Assembly: GCA_958415665.1 (NCBI GenBank)
Contig: CATYZK010000007.1
Location: 17,365-81,364 of the forward strand
DNA: 64,000 bases
Source of the DNA: an uncultured Collinsella sp.
Lineage (GTDB): Bacteria; Actinomycetota; Coriobacteriia; Coriobacteriales; Coriobacteriaceae
Direction of reading: 5' to 3'
A model generated the notes under the pieces. The model was not told the DNA's origin. It saw only the letters and a program-made list of their open reading frames with translations, and did not search any database. The first letter of the stretch is position 1, and the number at the start of each line of letters is the position of its first letter. The translations under genes were made by a program, and so were the position numbers. Shown here in pieces: positions 7,542 through 16,200 of this stretch.

Positions 7542-8408
7542 TTATTGGCCCGAAGCCACGCCCATGCCGTAGCCGATAATGAGCCCATGCATTTCGGCAT
7601 AGTATGAATCTAGCCCGTTACAGGGCATGATGATAGTCTTGGAGCCTGGCCAGCGCTCCACAATTCGGCTGGCAAGTGCTTGGGCGCCTGCCTCATTCTC
7701 GACATGGTCGATAACGACCTCGCCGCCCGTAAAACCTTCGGCTTCCATGGTGTCGATGATCTTGTTGAGCATCTTCTTTTCGCCACGCGTGTGCCCGACG
7801 AGTTCGATTTTACCGGCCTCACTCGCCGTGCCCAAAATGCGAATATTAAGCTTGTTGGCAATGACGCCGGCTGCCTTAGGAATACGTCCGGCTTTGGCGA
7901 GGTTTTCGTAATTGCACAAGCTGAAGAGGATTTTGCTGTTCTGCTCAAGGCTATCGAAGTATGCGCAAGCGTCCTCGAATGAGACATCCGGGTTGCTTGC
8001 AAGATAACGATCAAACAGCAAGAAGATCAGGTCCATCTTGCCGCCTGCTGCCCGCGAATTAACCAGGTGAATCTGACGATTGGGCTCTTCGGCAAGAACC
8101 ATATCGCGAGCCGTGGCTGCCGCGTTGTAGCTGCCCGACACGCCCTCAGAGATTGGCATGCAGATGGTCTTGTCTGCCAATTTGAAGAGCTCGGCCCACT
8201 CCCCTACGCTGGGACAAGCGCTCGAAGAAGCGTTCGTCTCCGCCTGAACAGCGCAGTTGAGCTCATGAACATCGAGCGAAAGGTCATCGATGAATTCACG
8301 CTCCCCCACTCGAATTTTGAGGGGCGCAAATGCAAAGGTGGTATGGGGCGCGGTCGGTTGCCAATCGCGGAGGTTGCAGCTTGAATCGGAGATAAGTGCC
8401 CAGCTCAT
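7542..8408 (-). CDS. DegV family fatty-acid-binding protein
   Basis: A 288-residue DegV/FakB-type protein that binds a fatty acid, in some species for phosphorylation by FakA. It begins ALISDSSCNL, the family start motif with Ser-Ser-Cys in place of the usual Asp-Ser-Thr-x-Asp. Other motifs are PISEGVSGSYNAA (fatty-acid carboxylate site) and KAGRIPKAAGVIANKLNIRILG. The C-terminal lobe ends in an apparently normal GLIIGYGMGVASG. No fakA-like gene is nearby. An inverted repeat at 8462-8500 lies upstream of its start. Confidence 0.88.
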   Translation of the reverse strand: MSWALISDSSCNLRDWQPTAPHTTFAFAPLKIRVGEREFIDDLSLDVHELNCAVQAETNASSSACPSVGEWAELFKLADKTICMPISEGVSGSYNAAATARDMVLAEEPNRQIHLVNSRAAGGKMDLIFLLFDRYLASNPDVSFEDACAYFDSLEQNSKILFSLCNYENLAKAGRIPKAAGVIANKLNIRILGTASEAGKIELVGHTRGEKKMLNKIIDTMEAEGFTGGEVVIDHVENEAGAQALASRIVERWPGSKTIIMPCNGLDSYYAEMHGLIIGYGMGVASGQ

Positions 8409-8461
8409 AGAGGGTCCTTTCTAATTGTTCTTCAACAATTATAGCCATCTTGCAAACTGAA

Positions 8462-8500
8462 TGTACGGCTATCTAGTTTTGAATACTAGATAGCCGTACA
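8462..8500. repeat. 16-bp inverted repeat upstream of the DegV gene
   Basis: Perfect arms TGTACGGCTATCTAGT (8462-8477) and ACTAGATAGCCGTACA (8485-8500), 7-base spacer. There is no T-run on either side, so it is more likely an operator than a terminator; it lies about 55 bp upstream of the DegV start. Confidence 0.65.
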
Positions 8501-8504
8501 AGAT

Positions 8505-8549
8505 TAGAGACAAAAGAATGGACCTCGCGACTTAAAGCCTCGAGGTCCA
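8505..8549 (-). terminator. Terminator of the NlpC/P60 gene
   Basis: On the minus strand a 9-bp stem TGGACCTCG / CGAGGTCCA (8549-8541 with 8527-8519) is followed by TTCTTTTGTCTC. It stands 25 bp after the stop codon of the hydrolase gene. Confidence 0.8.
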
Positions 8550-8573
8550 CATTCACACGCTGTGTAAGATGAC

Positions 8574-9701
8574 TTAGTAACGCACGAAGATGTAGTTATT
8601 GTTCATGCCGGCGGCAACGGAGCTGATGATGACACCCGTGTTGTAGTCGGAAGCATGAATCATCTGACCACCACCGATGTAAATGCCGGTGTGGTACGAG
8701 TTGACCACAACGTCACCGGGCTGCGGATCGGACACACGCGTCCAGCCCATAAAGGTGCCAGTGGTGCCGAGGCGGCAATAGCGACCCGTGAGGCAATAGC
8801 TAACAAAACCAGAGCAGTCGAAGCTGTTCGGGCCAATTCCGCCCCAAGAATAAGCGCAACCAAGCTTGCTGTATGCACGCGAGACAACAGAACCGCCATC
8901 GACGGACTGGCTCGGAGCAGAAGGCGTCGGAGCCGGAGCAGGCGTGGAGGGCTGCGGCGTCGGAGCGGGTGTCGGCGTAGGAGCCGGAGTGTTGCCGCCC
9001 TGGTTGTTGTTATTGCTGGTCTGACCACCGTTGTTGGTGTTCTCGGTCGTACCGGCAGTCTCGTTGCTCACCGTGGCCTTCTCAGCGGTACTGGCGTTGA
9101 TGCCGGCCTGCAGCGCGGCGTTGGCCTCGGCCTCGGCAGCAAGCTCGGCCTGCAGCTGTGAATCCAGGGAGTTTACGACGCTCTGGGCTTCAGCCTGCTG
9201 AGCGTTAAGCTCGTCGACCTTTTTCTGCGTGGAAGCGACGTTCTTCTCCTGCTCGGCCTGCTTATCGGTGAGCTGCTGCTTAAGCTCCTTGACCTCTTGA
9301 ATGGTCTGAGCTTGCTTATCGGAAACTTTGCCGTAGTAGAACAGACGATTGAGCATATCGCTCAGATCATCGACACCCGTCAAAACCTGAAGCAGGCTCA
9401 GACCGCCGGTTTTGTACTCGCCGGCGACATAGGTCGAGAGCTTGGCCTGACCATCGGCGATCTCCTGCTGCTTTTGCGTGATCTCTCCGGCAGTCTGATC
9501 GAGCGCCTGCGTCTGCGTGGCAAGCTCATCGTAAATCTGCTGGGTTTGGGTGCCGATCTGCTCGAGTTTCGTACGAGCAGCGGCAAGGTCGGATGCGGTA
9601 TCGGCGTAGGCAGGAGCCGCGAGGCCCAAGCCCAAAACACAAGCGAGGGTTGCCGTAGCAGCGCAGCGTGCCATGTTTTTGTGCGTGTTTGCTGTGCGCA
9701 T
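8574..9701 (-). CDS. Secreted NlpC/P60 peptidoglycan hydrolase with coiled coil
   Basis: A 375-residue exported endopeptidase. A Sec signal peptide (about 1-33) ends in APAYA. A long coiled coil follows (about 35-190, rich in Gln/Glu/Ala/Lys), as in PcsB/RipA-type hydrolases where it regulates or autoinhibits the enzyme. Next comes a disordered Asn/Gly/Pro/Thr linker (about 215-265). The C-terminal NlpC/P60 domain has the catalytic Cys in FDCSGFVSY, His in SYHTGIYIG and the third polar residue at HASDYN. It likely cleaves D-Glu-diamino acid bonds during septum splitting. The proline-rich linker explains the anomalous base composition at 8900-9050. Confidence 0.93.
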   Translation of the reverse strand: MRTANTHKNMARCAATATLACVLGLGLAAPAYADTASDLAAARTKLEQIGTQTQQIYDELATQTQALDQTAGEITQKQQEIADGQAKLSTYVAGEYKTGGLSLLQVLTGVDDLSDMLNRLFYYGKVSDKQAQTIQEVKELKQQLTDKQAEQEKNVASTQKKVDELNAQQAEAQSVVNSLDSQLQAELAAEAEANAALQAGINASTAEKATVSNETAGTTENTNNGGQTSNNNNQGGNTPAPTPTPAPTPQPSTPAPAPTPSAPSQSVDGGSVVSRAYSKLGCAYSWGGIGPNSFDCSGFVSYCLTGRYCRLGTTGTFMGWTRVSDPQPGDVVVNSYHTGIYIGGGQMIHASDYNTGVIISSVAAGMNNNYIFVRY

Positions 9702-9733
9702 GTAGCTTCCTTTCCAGTAACTAAGGGTAACGG

Positions 9734-10264
9734 CTAGTCTACCGTCACCAGGCTAAAGAGCTCCACATCGTCATCAGACGGCGTGAGCTTCTCGCGCGGG
9801 TTGAGAAACGCAAGCTCAAGTATACAACCGTAACCGATAAGCTTTGCGCCCATATCTCGCACCAGTTTACCTGTTGCCTCGACGGTTCCGCCCGTCGCGA
9901 CCAAGTCGTCCAGAATCAACACGGTATCTTTAGAGCTGATAGCGTCGGCATGGATCTCAATTGAATCGGTGCCGTACTCGAGCTCGTAGCTCTGGCTTAC
10001 GGTCTCGCGCGGCAGCTTGCCCGGTTTACGTGCGGGAACAAAGCCGGCGCCAAGGGCTACAGCCACCGGTACGCCAACCATAAAGCCGCGAGCCTCGGGA
10101 CCCACGACCTTGGTGATTCCCATGCCGGCAAAGTGCTCGGCGAGGGTATCGGTCATGGCTTTGAGCGCCTCGGGATTGCCAAAGAGCGGCGTGATGTCTT
10201 TAAAGATGACTCCGGGCTCGGGATAGTCGGGGATGTCGACGATTTGAGATTCGAAGTCGTACAT
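9734..10264 (-). CDS. apt: Adenine phosphoribosyltransferase
   Basis: Purine-salvage enzyme converting adenine and PRPP to AMP, 176 residues. Motifs: IPDYPEPGVIFKDITPLF at the N-terminus, GPEARGFM, and the PRPP-binding loop VLILDDLVATGGTVEAT. The ATG at 10264 has GAAAGG seven bases upstream and gives the usual terminus; five extra residues of open frame are ignored. It lies in the same direction as the upstream MerR gene with a short gap and could be co-transcribed. Confidence 0.96.
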   Translation of the reverse strand: MYDFESQIVDIPDYPEPGVIFKDITPLFGNPEALKAMTDTLAEHFAGMGITKVVGPEARGFMVGVPVAVALGAGFVPARKPGKLPRETVSQSYELEYGTDSIEIHADAISSKDTVLILDDLVATGGTVEATGKLVRDMGAKLIGYGCILELAFLNPREKLTPSDDDVELFSLVTVD

Positions 10265-10304
10265 TGCATGACCTTTCAATGGGTTGCCGGATAAGCGGCA
10301 GCGG

Positions 10305-11183
10305 TTATTTGCCCGCCGTGGCGGTGCCGGAGTGCGAAGGGGCGACGACCTTGAGCGGCTTTACGAGAGAATCCTCGTGCGAAGCCGGCGTGGCTATCTC
10401 TTCGTTTTTGGCTTTGGTGGACTCGGAGCGAGTGATTTCCTCATCGAGTGCATCGATGTCGGCGTCCTCGACCACGGCGTTGAGCGACTCAAAAACGCGG
10501 TTCTTGAGCAGCGCAGTGTGCACACCCTCGGTCAGGTCGTGAAGCTTCTTAAACGCACGCTCGAGCTTGGCGTCGCGCTCGTCATCGGAGGTATCCATGC
10601 CGAGCATGCTCACGAGCACCTGCTCAAACATCGAGGACTCGCGGTTGGCGGAAGACACGTACTGACGCAGGTTGCGGGGCTCGATATGGAAGCGTGACAG
10701 CTCGGAGCAGTAGCGGATGATTGGAAAATCGCGACCATCGACGAGCTCACGATTCTGCGGACTCTTGATGATGCGAATGAGGTCGTTCTCGGCGAGCGAG
10801 CGGATAAACGAAATCTCGACGCCCAGCATATCGGGAATGGTCTCAATGGGATGCAGCTTTTGTTTGGTCTCCTTGGGCTCCGTCTTGAGCGGAACATCGG
10901 ACAGCAAGCCCACCTCGTAGGCGAGCGTTGACAGGTCCGTGGCGTTTTCCAAGCGCTGCTTAATCACGTTGAGCGGCATGTAGCGGGTCTTCTGCAAGTG
11001 CAGAATGACCTCCAGGCGATCAACGTCCTCCTTAGAGTACTGACGGTATCCCTTAGGCGTACGATGAGGGGTAATGAGCCCCTCATCTTCTAGAAATCTA
11101 ATTTTTGAGTTCGAAAGATCGGGGTATGCGCCTCGAAGAAGGTTGACGACTTGGCCGATACTCAGATAGTTGCGTTCGGCCAT
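10305..11183 (-). CDS. MerR family regulator (FtsR-like)
   Basis: A 292-residue transcription factor. The N-terminal MerR winged helix is LSIGQVVNLLRGAYPDLSNS then IRFLEDEGLITPHRT-KGYRQYS (about 6-60). A long C-terminal region without a known ligand-binding signature follows, ending in a charged tail. Gene order pgsA - FHA protein - MerR is that of mycobacteria (garA-Rv1828) and corynebacteria (odhI-ftsR), where FtsR activates ftsZ. FtsR identity is inferred from the context plus domain type. It starts 4 bp after the FHA gene's stop. Confidence 0.82.
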   Translation of the reverse strand: MAERNYLSIGQVVNLLRGAYPDLSNSKIRFLEDEGLITPHRTPKGYRQYSKEDVDRLEVILHLQKTRYMPLNVIKQRLENATDLSTLAYEVGLLSDVPLKTEPKETKQKLHPIETIPDMLGVEISFIRSLAENDLIRIIKSPQNRELVDGRDFPIIRYCSELSRFHIEPRNLRQYVSSANRESSMFEQVLVSMLGMDTSDDERDAKLERAFKKLHDLTEGVHTALLKNRVFESLNAVVEDADIDALDEEITRSESTKAKNEEIATPASHEDSLVKPLKVVAPSHSGTATAGK

Positions 11184-11186
11184 GCC

Positions 11187-11621
11187 CTACTCACCGGTTT
11201 CGATGCGCTCCGGCGTGCTCTCGTGGTAGATGAGCGTAAACGTACCGATCTGGACGGAAGAACCATCGTGCAGCGGGGCCGCGTTGACAATGGCGCCGTC
11301 GACCCAGGTGCCATTGAGCGAGCCCAGGTCCTCAATGCGAGCGCCGAGCCCCTCGCGAATAATGCGCGCGTGGCTACGCGAAACGGTCATGTCATTGAGG
11401 AAGATGCCGTTCGCAGGATCGCGGCCGATGGTGGTCACGTCGTCCTCGAGCTCAAAGGCGGCACCAGTCTGCGGACCCTTGACGATGGACAGAACGGGTG
11501 CGGTGATGCGCACGTTGGCCATGAGGTCGGGAACGGTGACGTCGCTTGAAGGCACGCGGAATACGCAGGTAGCGTCAGCAGCCTTATCATTCTGAGGCAT
11601 ATTGTTAACCATGTTGTCCAT
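11187..11621 (-). CDS. FHA-domain protein (GarA/OdhI-like)
   Basis: A 144-residue cytoplasmic phosphopeptide-binding protein. The FHA domain (about 50-125) has the key residues: TTIGRDPANGIFLND, VSRSHARI and GSLNGTWVDG. In GarA/OdhI a Ser/Thr kinase phosphorylates an N-terminal Thr-Thr-x-Val-Phe motif, after which the protein inhibits 2-oxoglutarate metabolism. Here the N-terminus has ATCVFRVP, keeping one Thr and the Val-Phe-Arg. Start at 11621 chosen for AGGGG five bases upstream. The adjacent genes match the GarA/OdhI locus. Confidence 0.85.
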   Translation of the reverse strand: MDNMVNNMPQNDKAADATCVFRVPSSDVTVPDLMANVRITAPVLSIVKGPQTGAAFELEDDVTTIGRDPANGIFLNDMTVSRSHARIIREGLGARIEDLGSLNGTWVDGAIVNAAPLHDGSSVQIGTFTLIYHESTPERIETGE

Positions 11622-11687
11622 GACAACCCCTAACTTATCGCGGACGTGCCGCAAATAATGAACCGTACGTAATCATACCCCAACGAA

Positions 11688-12392
11688 TCAGTCTTCGATT
11701 TCAGGGTTCAGAAAGTCGATGTCCTCGTCCTCGGGATGCGCGAGAGCCTGTTTAATGGCCACTCCGCCCTTAATGGAATAGATGACAGCCGTGAGCATGG
11801 AGAAGATCACGCCGCCGTACACAAAGAAGATGCCGAGGGGCACCGAGCTTCCGTTGAGGCCCGGGAAGGCCGTAAGGGTTGAAGGTAAAAGATGCAGGCC
11901 GTCAATAACGGGGAACCCGAGCAGCATGAGCGAGAAGCCGGTCATGAGCAGTGCAGTGGCAATCTTTCCGGGAAAGACGACATCGATGGGGCGACGGTGA
12001 TAATGACGCACGATAAGCGTGCCGATGCCCAGATAGATGTCGCGGCCAATAATGAGCACGCAGACCCAGATGGGCAGCTCTCCGCGGACCACCAGCCCAA
12101 GTACGCCGGTGAACAGCAGCGCACGGTCGCAGATGGGATCCATGACCTTGCCGAGCCACGAGACCGTCTTGGTCATGCGGGCGATCTGACCGTCCATCCA
12201 GTCGGTAGAGGCGGCAACGGCGTAGATAACGATGGCGATGACGCGGTTGTTATCCGTCACAAACAGGTACAGAAATACCAGGGTGAGGATCAGGCGCGTA
12301 AAGGTGATGAAATTGGAGATCGTAAAGATCTTATTCGACGGGTAATCGGAAGTGCCGATAAGCTCCTTTTTGATCTTCTTTTTGATGCCCAC
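11688..12392 (-). CDS. pgsA: CDP-alcohol phosphatidyltransferase (PgsA type)
   Basis: Membrane enzyme making phosphatidylglycerol phosphate or a related anionic phospholipid from CDP-diacylglycerol, 234 residues. The CDP-alcohol signature D-x2-DG-x2-AR-x8-G-x3-D-x3-D is complete (DWMDGQIAR ... GKVMDPICD). About six membrane segments. A GTG at 12392 with GGGGGAG just upstream is the preferred start; the open frame reaches 12482 but those residues lack family character. The substrate alcohol cannot be fixed by eye; phosphatidylinositol phosphate synthase is the alternative. Confidence 0.85.
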   Translation of the reverse strand: MGIKKKIKKELIGTSDYPSNKIFTISNFITFTRLILTLVFLYLFVTDNNRVIAIVIYAVAASTDWMDGQIARMTKTVSWLGKVMDPICDRALLFTGVLGLVVRGELPIWVCVLIIGRDIYLGIGTLIVRHYHRRPIDVVFPGKIATALLMTGFSLMLLGFPVIDGLHLLPSTLTAFPGLNGSSVPLGIFFVYGGVIFSMLTAVIYSIKGGVAIKQALAHPEDEDIDFLNPEIED

Positions 12393-12519
12393 AGGACTCC
12401 CCCGCTGGTTAACGACAAAACTTTCGCTACTATACCCGTTCCGGCGATGTCTATCCAGCGCAAGCATAGAGAGTCCAGACATGAGGAAGGCGCTTTTGGG
12501 CGGCGGTGGATTTCACATT

Positions 12520-12578
12520 CGTGTACATCAGCCTCCAAACATGCCGAAAAATGTCGGTTTTGGAGGGTGATGTACACG
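12520..12578. repeat. Near-perfect 59-bp palindrome upstream of pgsA
   Basis: Outer arms CGTGTACATCA and TGATGTACACG, inner arms CCTCCAAA and TTTGGAGG, and a central pair CCGA / TCGG fold into one long hairpin. TTTTGATT follows on the plus strand. It stands at the border between the core block and the GC-rich accessory block. The remaining sequence of 12483-12788 holds the leader of the immunity operon and no gene. Confidence 0.8.
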
Positions 12579-12788
12579 TTTTGATTCGGTGATTACATCG
12601 ATCGGGAAAGTTGTTGCCTTAAGCAAATTAATCATGATGTGCGGGTCGAGAAGGGTTGGCGCCAAAAGAACCCAACGGCCGTTATGGCTTCGTTAGAAAC
12701 GCGCCCCACTATGGATGGTGAACCCGAAAGGTAAGGCGCGCGGGCACGGTGACTCGGCCCGCGCTCCCGGAAGAGAAAGGATAAACCC

Positions 12789-13517
12789 ATGGGTTACATG
12801 CTCGAGACGCGTGGGCTCACCAAGCGCTTCGGCCGCGGCGACCAGGCGCAGGACGCCGTGGCCGATGTGAGCCTTCATATCCGCGAGGGCGAGGTGTACG
12901 GGCTGCTCGGTCCCAACGGCGCCGGCAAGTCGACAACGCTCAAGATGATCTGCGGGATGCTGCGGCCGACGGCCGGGGAGATCCTCTTTGCCGGGCACGC
13001 CTGGTGCCGCGAGGACCTCTACGCAATCGGCAGCCTCATCGAGGAGGCGCCGCTCTACCCCAACCTCACCGCGCGCGAGAACCTGAGCGTGCGCACCACG
13101 CTGCTGGGCCTTCCCGAGAGCCGCATAGATGAGGTGCTCGCCGCCGTGGACCTCGCTGACACCGGGAAGAAGCGCGCCGGGCGCTTCTCGATGGGCATGC
13201 GGCAGCGCCTGGGGCTCGCGCTGGCGCTGATCGCCCGGCCACGCCTGCTCGTGCTCGACGAGCCCACCAACGGCCTCGACCCCATCGGCATCGAGGAGCT
13301 GCGCGACCAGATCCGCGGCTTCGCGGCGGCGGGCACGACGGTGATCGTCTCGAGCCACATCCTCTCCGAGGTGCAGCAGATGGCGGACACCATCGGCATC
13401 ATCTACGGGGGGCGCCTCGCCTACGAGGATGCGCTTCGGCCCGGGCAGGACCTCGAGGAACTCTTCATGAGCTTCTGCCGGGAAGGGCGACGAGCGCGCG
13501 GGGAGGTGGCGGCATGA
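12789..13517 (+). CDS. Lantibiotic-immunity ABC transporter, ATP-binding subunit (LanF type)
   Basis: A 242-residue ATPase of the MutF/NisF/EpiF group that, with two permeases, expels lantibiotics from the membrane. Walker [10 protein letters not shown], signature FSMGMRQRLGLALALI (a variant of LSGGQ), Walker B LLVLDEPTNGLDP and H-loop SSHILSE are present. Start at 12789 with AAAGGA seven bases upstream. It is the first gene of an operon that runs to 17624 and is far richer in G+C than the flanking core genes, with almost every third position G or C. Confidence 0.9.
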   Translation: MGYMLETRGLTKRFGRGDQAQDAVADVSLHIREGEVYGLLGPNGAGKSTTLKMICGMLRPTAGEILFAGHAWCREDLYAIGSLIEEAPLYPNLTARENLSVRTTLLGLPESRIDEVLAAVDLADTGKKRAGRFSMGMRQRLGLALALIARPRLLVLDEPTNGLDPIGIEELRDQIRGFAAAGTTVIVSSHILSEVQQMADTIGIIYGGRLAYEDALRPGQDLEELFMSFCREGRRARGEVAA

Positions 13518-14284
13518 CGGGCGAGAAAGGCGGCCTGCTCGCGGGCCTGCGCGCCGAGGCCCTGAAGTCGCGCCACGCGGCACCGGTTCGCCTGGCCGTG
13601 CTCATGGCGCTGCCGATGCCGCTGCTCGGCGCGATGCCCTACCGGGGCGTGCAGATCTTTAGCGCGTGGAACTACTGGTACGCGCTCTTCCTGCCCGTGT
13701 GTCTCTCGCTCGTGGTGGCGTGCGTCGCGCGGGCTGATGCTCGCACGCGGATGCGGGGGCTTCTGGGCCTGGGCTTCCCGCTCGGGCGCGCCTGGTGGGC
13801 CAAGGCGCTCTGGTGCCTCGCGCTCTGCACGCTCTCGAGCCTCGTGGTTTTCGGCATCTACCTCGCGGGATCGGCGTTCTCCTCGCAGGGCCTCACGGCC
13901 GCGGGCACGCTCACGATGCTCCTCTGCGCGCTCGTCAACACGGTGACCGCGGCGTGGATGATCCCCGCAGGGCTCTTCCTCACGGCGCGGCTCGGCATGC
14001 TCGCGGGCATCTTCTGCCCGCTCGCCGCGCAACTCTTAGGTGGGTTCGCCTGGTCGTTGGTGCCGCTGCCGCAGCTCTTTCCGCCGTCGGCGAACATGGT
14101 CATCCCCACGAGCTTCATCCCCGTGCTGCCGAGCGGCGAGCCGCTCGCGGCGGACATGGCGCTCGGCGGGGCGCTCGCGTCGGACGGCATGCTCACGCTG
14201 GCGGGCCTTGCGGTCTGCGCGCTCGCGTTCGCCGCGCTCACGGCGGCGGGCGCGGCCTGGTTCGCGCGCTCCGAGGAGAGGTGA
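13514..14284 (+). CDS. Lantibiotic-immunity ABC permease (MutE/EpiE family)
   Basis: A 256-residue membrane protein with six predicted hydrophobic segments. It starts with the family pattern LRAEALKSRHAAPVRLAVLM and the middle carries FSAWNYWYALFLPVCLSLV, typical of MutE/EpiE. Its ATG overlaps the ATPase stop by 4 bp. It is one of the two permease halves. Confidence 0.85.
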   Translation: MTGEKGGLLAGLRAEALKSRHAAPVRLAVLMALPMPLLGAMPYRGVQIFSAWNYWYALFLPVCLSLVVACVARADARTRMRGLLGLGFPLGRAWWAKALWCLALCTLSSLVVFGIYLAGSAFSSQGLTAAGTLTMLLCALVNTVTAAWMIPAGLFLTARLGMLAGIFCPLAAQLLGGFAWSLVPLPQLFPPSANMVIPTSFIPVLPSGEPLAADMALGGALASDGMLTLAGLAVCALAFAALTAAGAAWFARSEER

Positions 14285-15099
14285 TGGCCATGACACGACT
14301 CTCCGACCCGATGCCGCGCATGACTCTCTCGCGGGCCCTGCTCTCCGAGGCCCTGCGCCTGGCGCGCTCCCCGCTCACGGCGGTGCATCTCGTCTGCGGC
14401 CTGGCAGCCGGTCTTGCCTGCGGCGAGTACTTCTCCGTAACCCGATGGGACCCGGCGCTGGGCGCGGACGCCTACGCCCAGTTTCTCGGCGCTCTCATGC
14501 CACTCATGTCCGCCATCGTCTGCGGGCTCGCTGTGGACGAGGAGCGCGCTGCCGGGCGCCTCGCCAACCTCACGGCGGTCCCCTCGCGCGGGCGCGCCGT
14601 CGCGGCGAAGCTGCTCGCCCTTGCGGCGCTCGGCGCGGGCGCGCTGGCCGTGGCGCTCGGCGTGTTCGGGGCCGTGCTCGCCGTCGCCGGGCGCCTGCCG
14701 CTCGGGCCCACTCCGCTTGCGGCCGCCTGGGCGGGCATCGTGCTGGGCAGCCTGCCCCTCTACGCGCTGGGGCTCGGCGCGGCCCTGCGCCTCGGCCGCA
14801 ACGCCGTCATCGGCGCCGGCGCGGCGGGGATGCTCCTCGCGTTCTTCTCGGTGGGCGGACTTGCGCACGGTCTCATGACCGGCGAGCTCACCGGTGCCCT
14901 GGCGACGCCCCTGAGCTGGGTGCCGCTCGCCTGGCCCGCGCGCCTGGGGTCGCTCGGGGTGGAGGCCTTCATCGACGCCGTACGCGCGGCGGGCCCACTC
15001 CTCACGACTGCGCTCGCTGGCCTCGTGCTCACCCTGGCAGCCGACGCCGTCCTTCTCGCCTGGTTCTGCCGCTTCGAGGACGGGAGGGCAGATGCGTAG
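14284..15099 (+). CDS. Lantibiotic-immunity ABC permease (MutG family)
   Basis: A 271-residue membrane protein with about six segments. Motifs seen in MutG relatives are LLSEALRLARSPLTAVHL at the N-terminus and AYAQFLGALMPLMSAIVCGLAVDEERAAGRLANL. Its ATG at 14284 overlaps the TGA of the previous gene by one base (TGATG), so the start is fixed by coupling, although the open frame extends upstream to 13795. It is the second permease half. Confidence 0.85.
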   Translation: MAMTRLSDPMPRMTLSRALLSEALRLARSPLTAVHLVCGLAAGLACGEYFSVTRWDPALGADAYAQFLGALMPLMSAIVCGLAVDEERAAGRLANLTAVPSRGRAVAAKLLALAALGAGALAVALGVFGAVLAVAGRLPLGPTPLAAAWAGIVLGSLPLYALGLGAALRLGRNAVIGAGAAGMLLAFFSVGGLAHGLMTGELTGALATPLSWVPLAWPARLGSLGVEAFIDAVRAAGPLLTTALAGLVLTLAADAVLLAWFCRFEDGRADA

Positions 15100-15493
15100 G
15101 AGGCCGCTCGCCGCCATGCTCGCCCTCCTCTCCGCAGCGCTCCTTCTGGGCGGGAATGCCCTGCTCGACGCCGGCTGGGGGTCGGCGCTGCGCTCGATCG
15201 CAGACCGCGTGCTGCCCAACCCTGAGATCCCCATGTGGGCGCCCGCGCCCGAGCCCGGCAGCCACGCGAGCTCCTACGCCGACGCCACCGGGGCGGGGGC
15301 AAACTACGTCTACCTGGTGGACGCGGCGGACGACAGGGGCAATGTCCGAGAGCTCCAGCTCATCTTCTTCGGGCGGGAGTCGGACGGCGAGGGCTGGCTC
15401 GAGATCGAGGCGCGCGGCGGCTCGGGCGTGCGCTACCGCGCGTGCGACGCGGCCGAGGCGCCCGCGGCTGCGCGCAGGGCTCTGGACCGCTGA
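15092..15493 (+). CDS. YxeA-like (DUF1093) secreted protein
   Basis: A 133-residue protein with an N-terminal signal or anchor (about 1-28, LAAMLALLSAALLLGGNALL). The C-terminal part (NYVYLVDAADDRGNVRELQLIFFG to SGVRYRA) matches the pattern of YxeA/DUF1093, a family often found with antimicrobial-peptide transporters. It overlaps the MutG gene by 8 bp. Function unknown; a role at the cell surface in peptide resistance is inferred from the operon. Confidence 0.7.
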   Translation: MRRRPLAAMLALLSAALLLGGNALLDAGWGSALRSIADRVLPNPEIPMWAPAPEPGSHASSYADATGAGANYVYLVDAADDRGNVRELQLIFFGRESDGEGWLEIEARGGSGVRYRACDAAEAPAAARRALDR

Positions 15494-15537
15494 GTGCGGC
15501 GCTAGTACAATTCCGACGAGAGTTTCAGGAGGTCAAC

Positions 15538-16200
15538 ATGGCGAGGATACTGGCAGTGGATGATGAACGGGCGATCCTCGACGCGCTCGCGCGCGTCCTC
15601 GGCCGCGACGGCCATGAGGTCGTCAGGGCGGCCGACCCGACGACAGTCCCGGGGATGGACCTCTCGCGCTTCGACCTCGTGCTCTGCGACGTCATGATGC
15701 CGGGGCTCGACGGCTTCGAGCTCGTGCGGCAGATCCGCCCGGACTTCGACGGGCCCATCGTCTTCCTGACCGCGCGCGTGGCCGAGGAGGACGCCGTGGC
15801 CGCCTACGGCCTGGGCGCCGACGACTACGTCCGCAAGCCCTTCGGGGCCGCGGAACTGCGCGCCAAGGTCGCGGCCCATCTACGCCGTGAGCGCCGGCCG
15901 CGCTCGCACGCCCTCTCCTTCGGGGAGGTGCGGATCGACCTCGGGGCGCGCGACCTCGCCGTGGGCGGCGAGACCGTGCCGCTCACTCCCACCGAGTACG
16001 CCATCTGCGAGTACCTCGCGCGCCACCCCGGGCAGGTCATGAGCCGCGCGCAGATACGCGAGGCGGTGCTCGGCTGGGAGAGCGACGCCGACGACGCGGC
16101 CATATCCATGCAGGTCAGCCGCGCCCGGAGGAAACTCTCCGAGGCCGGCGCCGATCCGATCGCGACCGTCTGGGGGATGGGGTACAAGTGGCAGCTCTGA
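15538..16200 (+). CDS. OmpR-family response regulator
   Basis: A 220-residue two-component regulator. The receiver domain (about 1-115) has the acidic pair VDDER, phospho-acceptor Asp in LVLCDVMMPG, the T of FLTAR and Lys in VRKPFGAAEL. The C-terminal OmpR winged helix is LTPTEYAICEYLARHPGQVM to IATVWGMGYKW. A strong AGGAGG precedes the ATG. It probably controls the immunity transporter upstream, as LanRK and BceRS-type systems do. Confidence 0.93.
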   Translation: MARILAVDDERAILDALARVLGRDGHEVVRAADPTTVPGMDLSRFDLVLCDVMMPGLDGFELVRQIRPDFDGPIVFLTARVAEEDAVAAYGLGADDYVRKPFGAAELRAKVAAHLRRERRPRSHALSFGEVRIDLGARDLAVGGETVPLTPTEYAICEYLARHPGQVMSRAQIREAVLGWESDADDAAISMQVSRARRKLSEAGADPIATVWGMGYKWQL

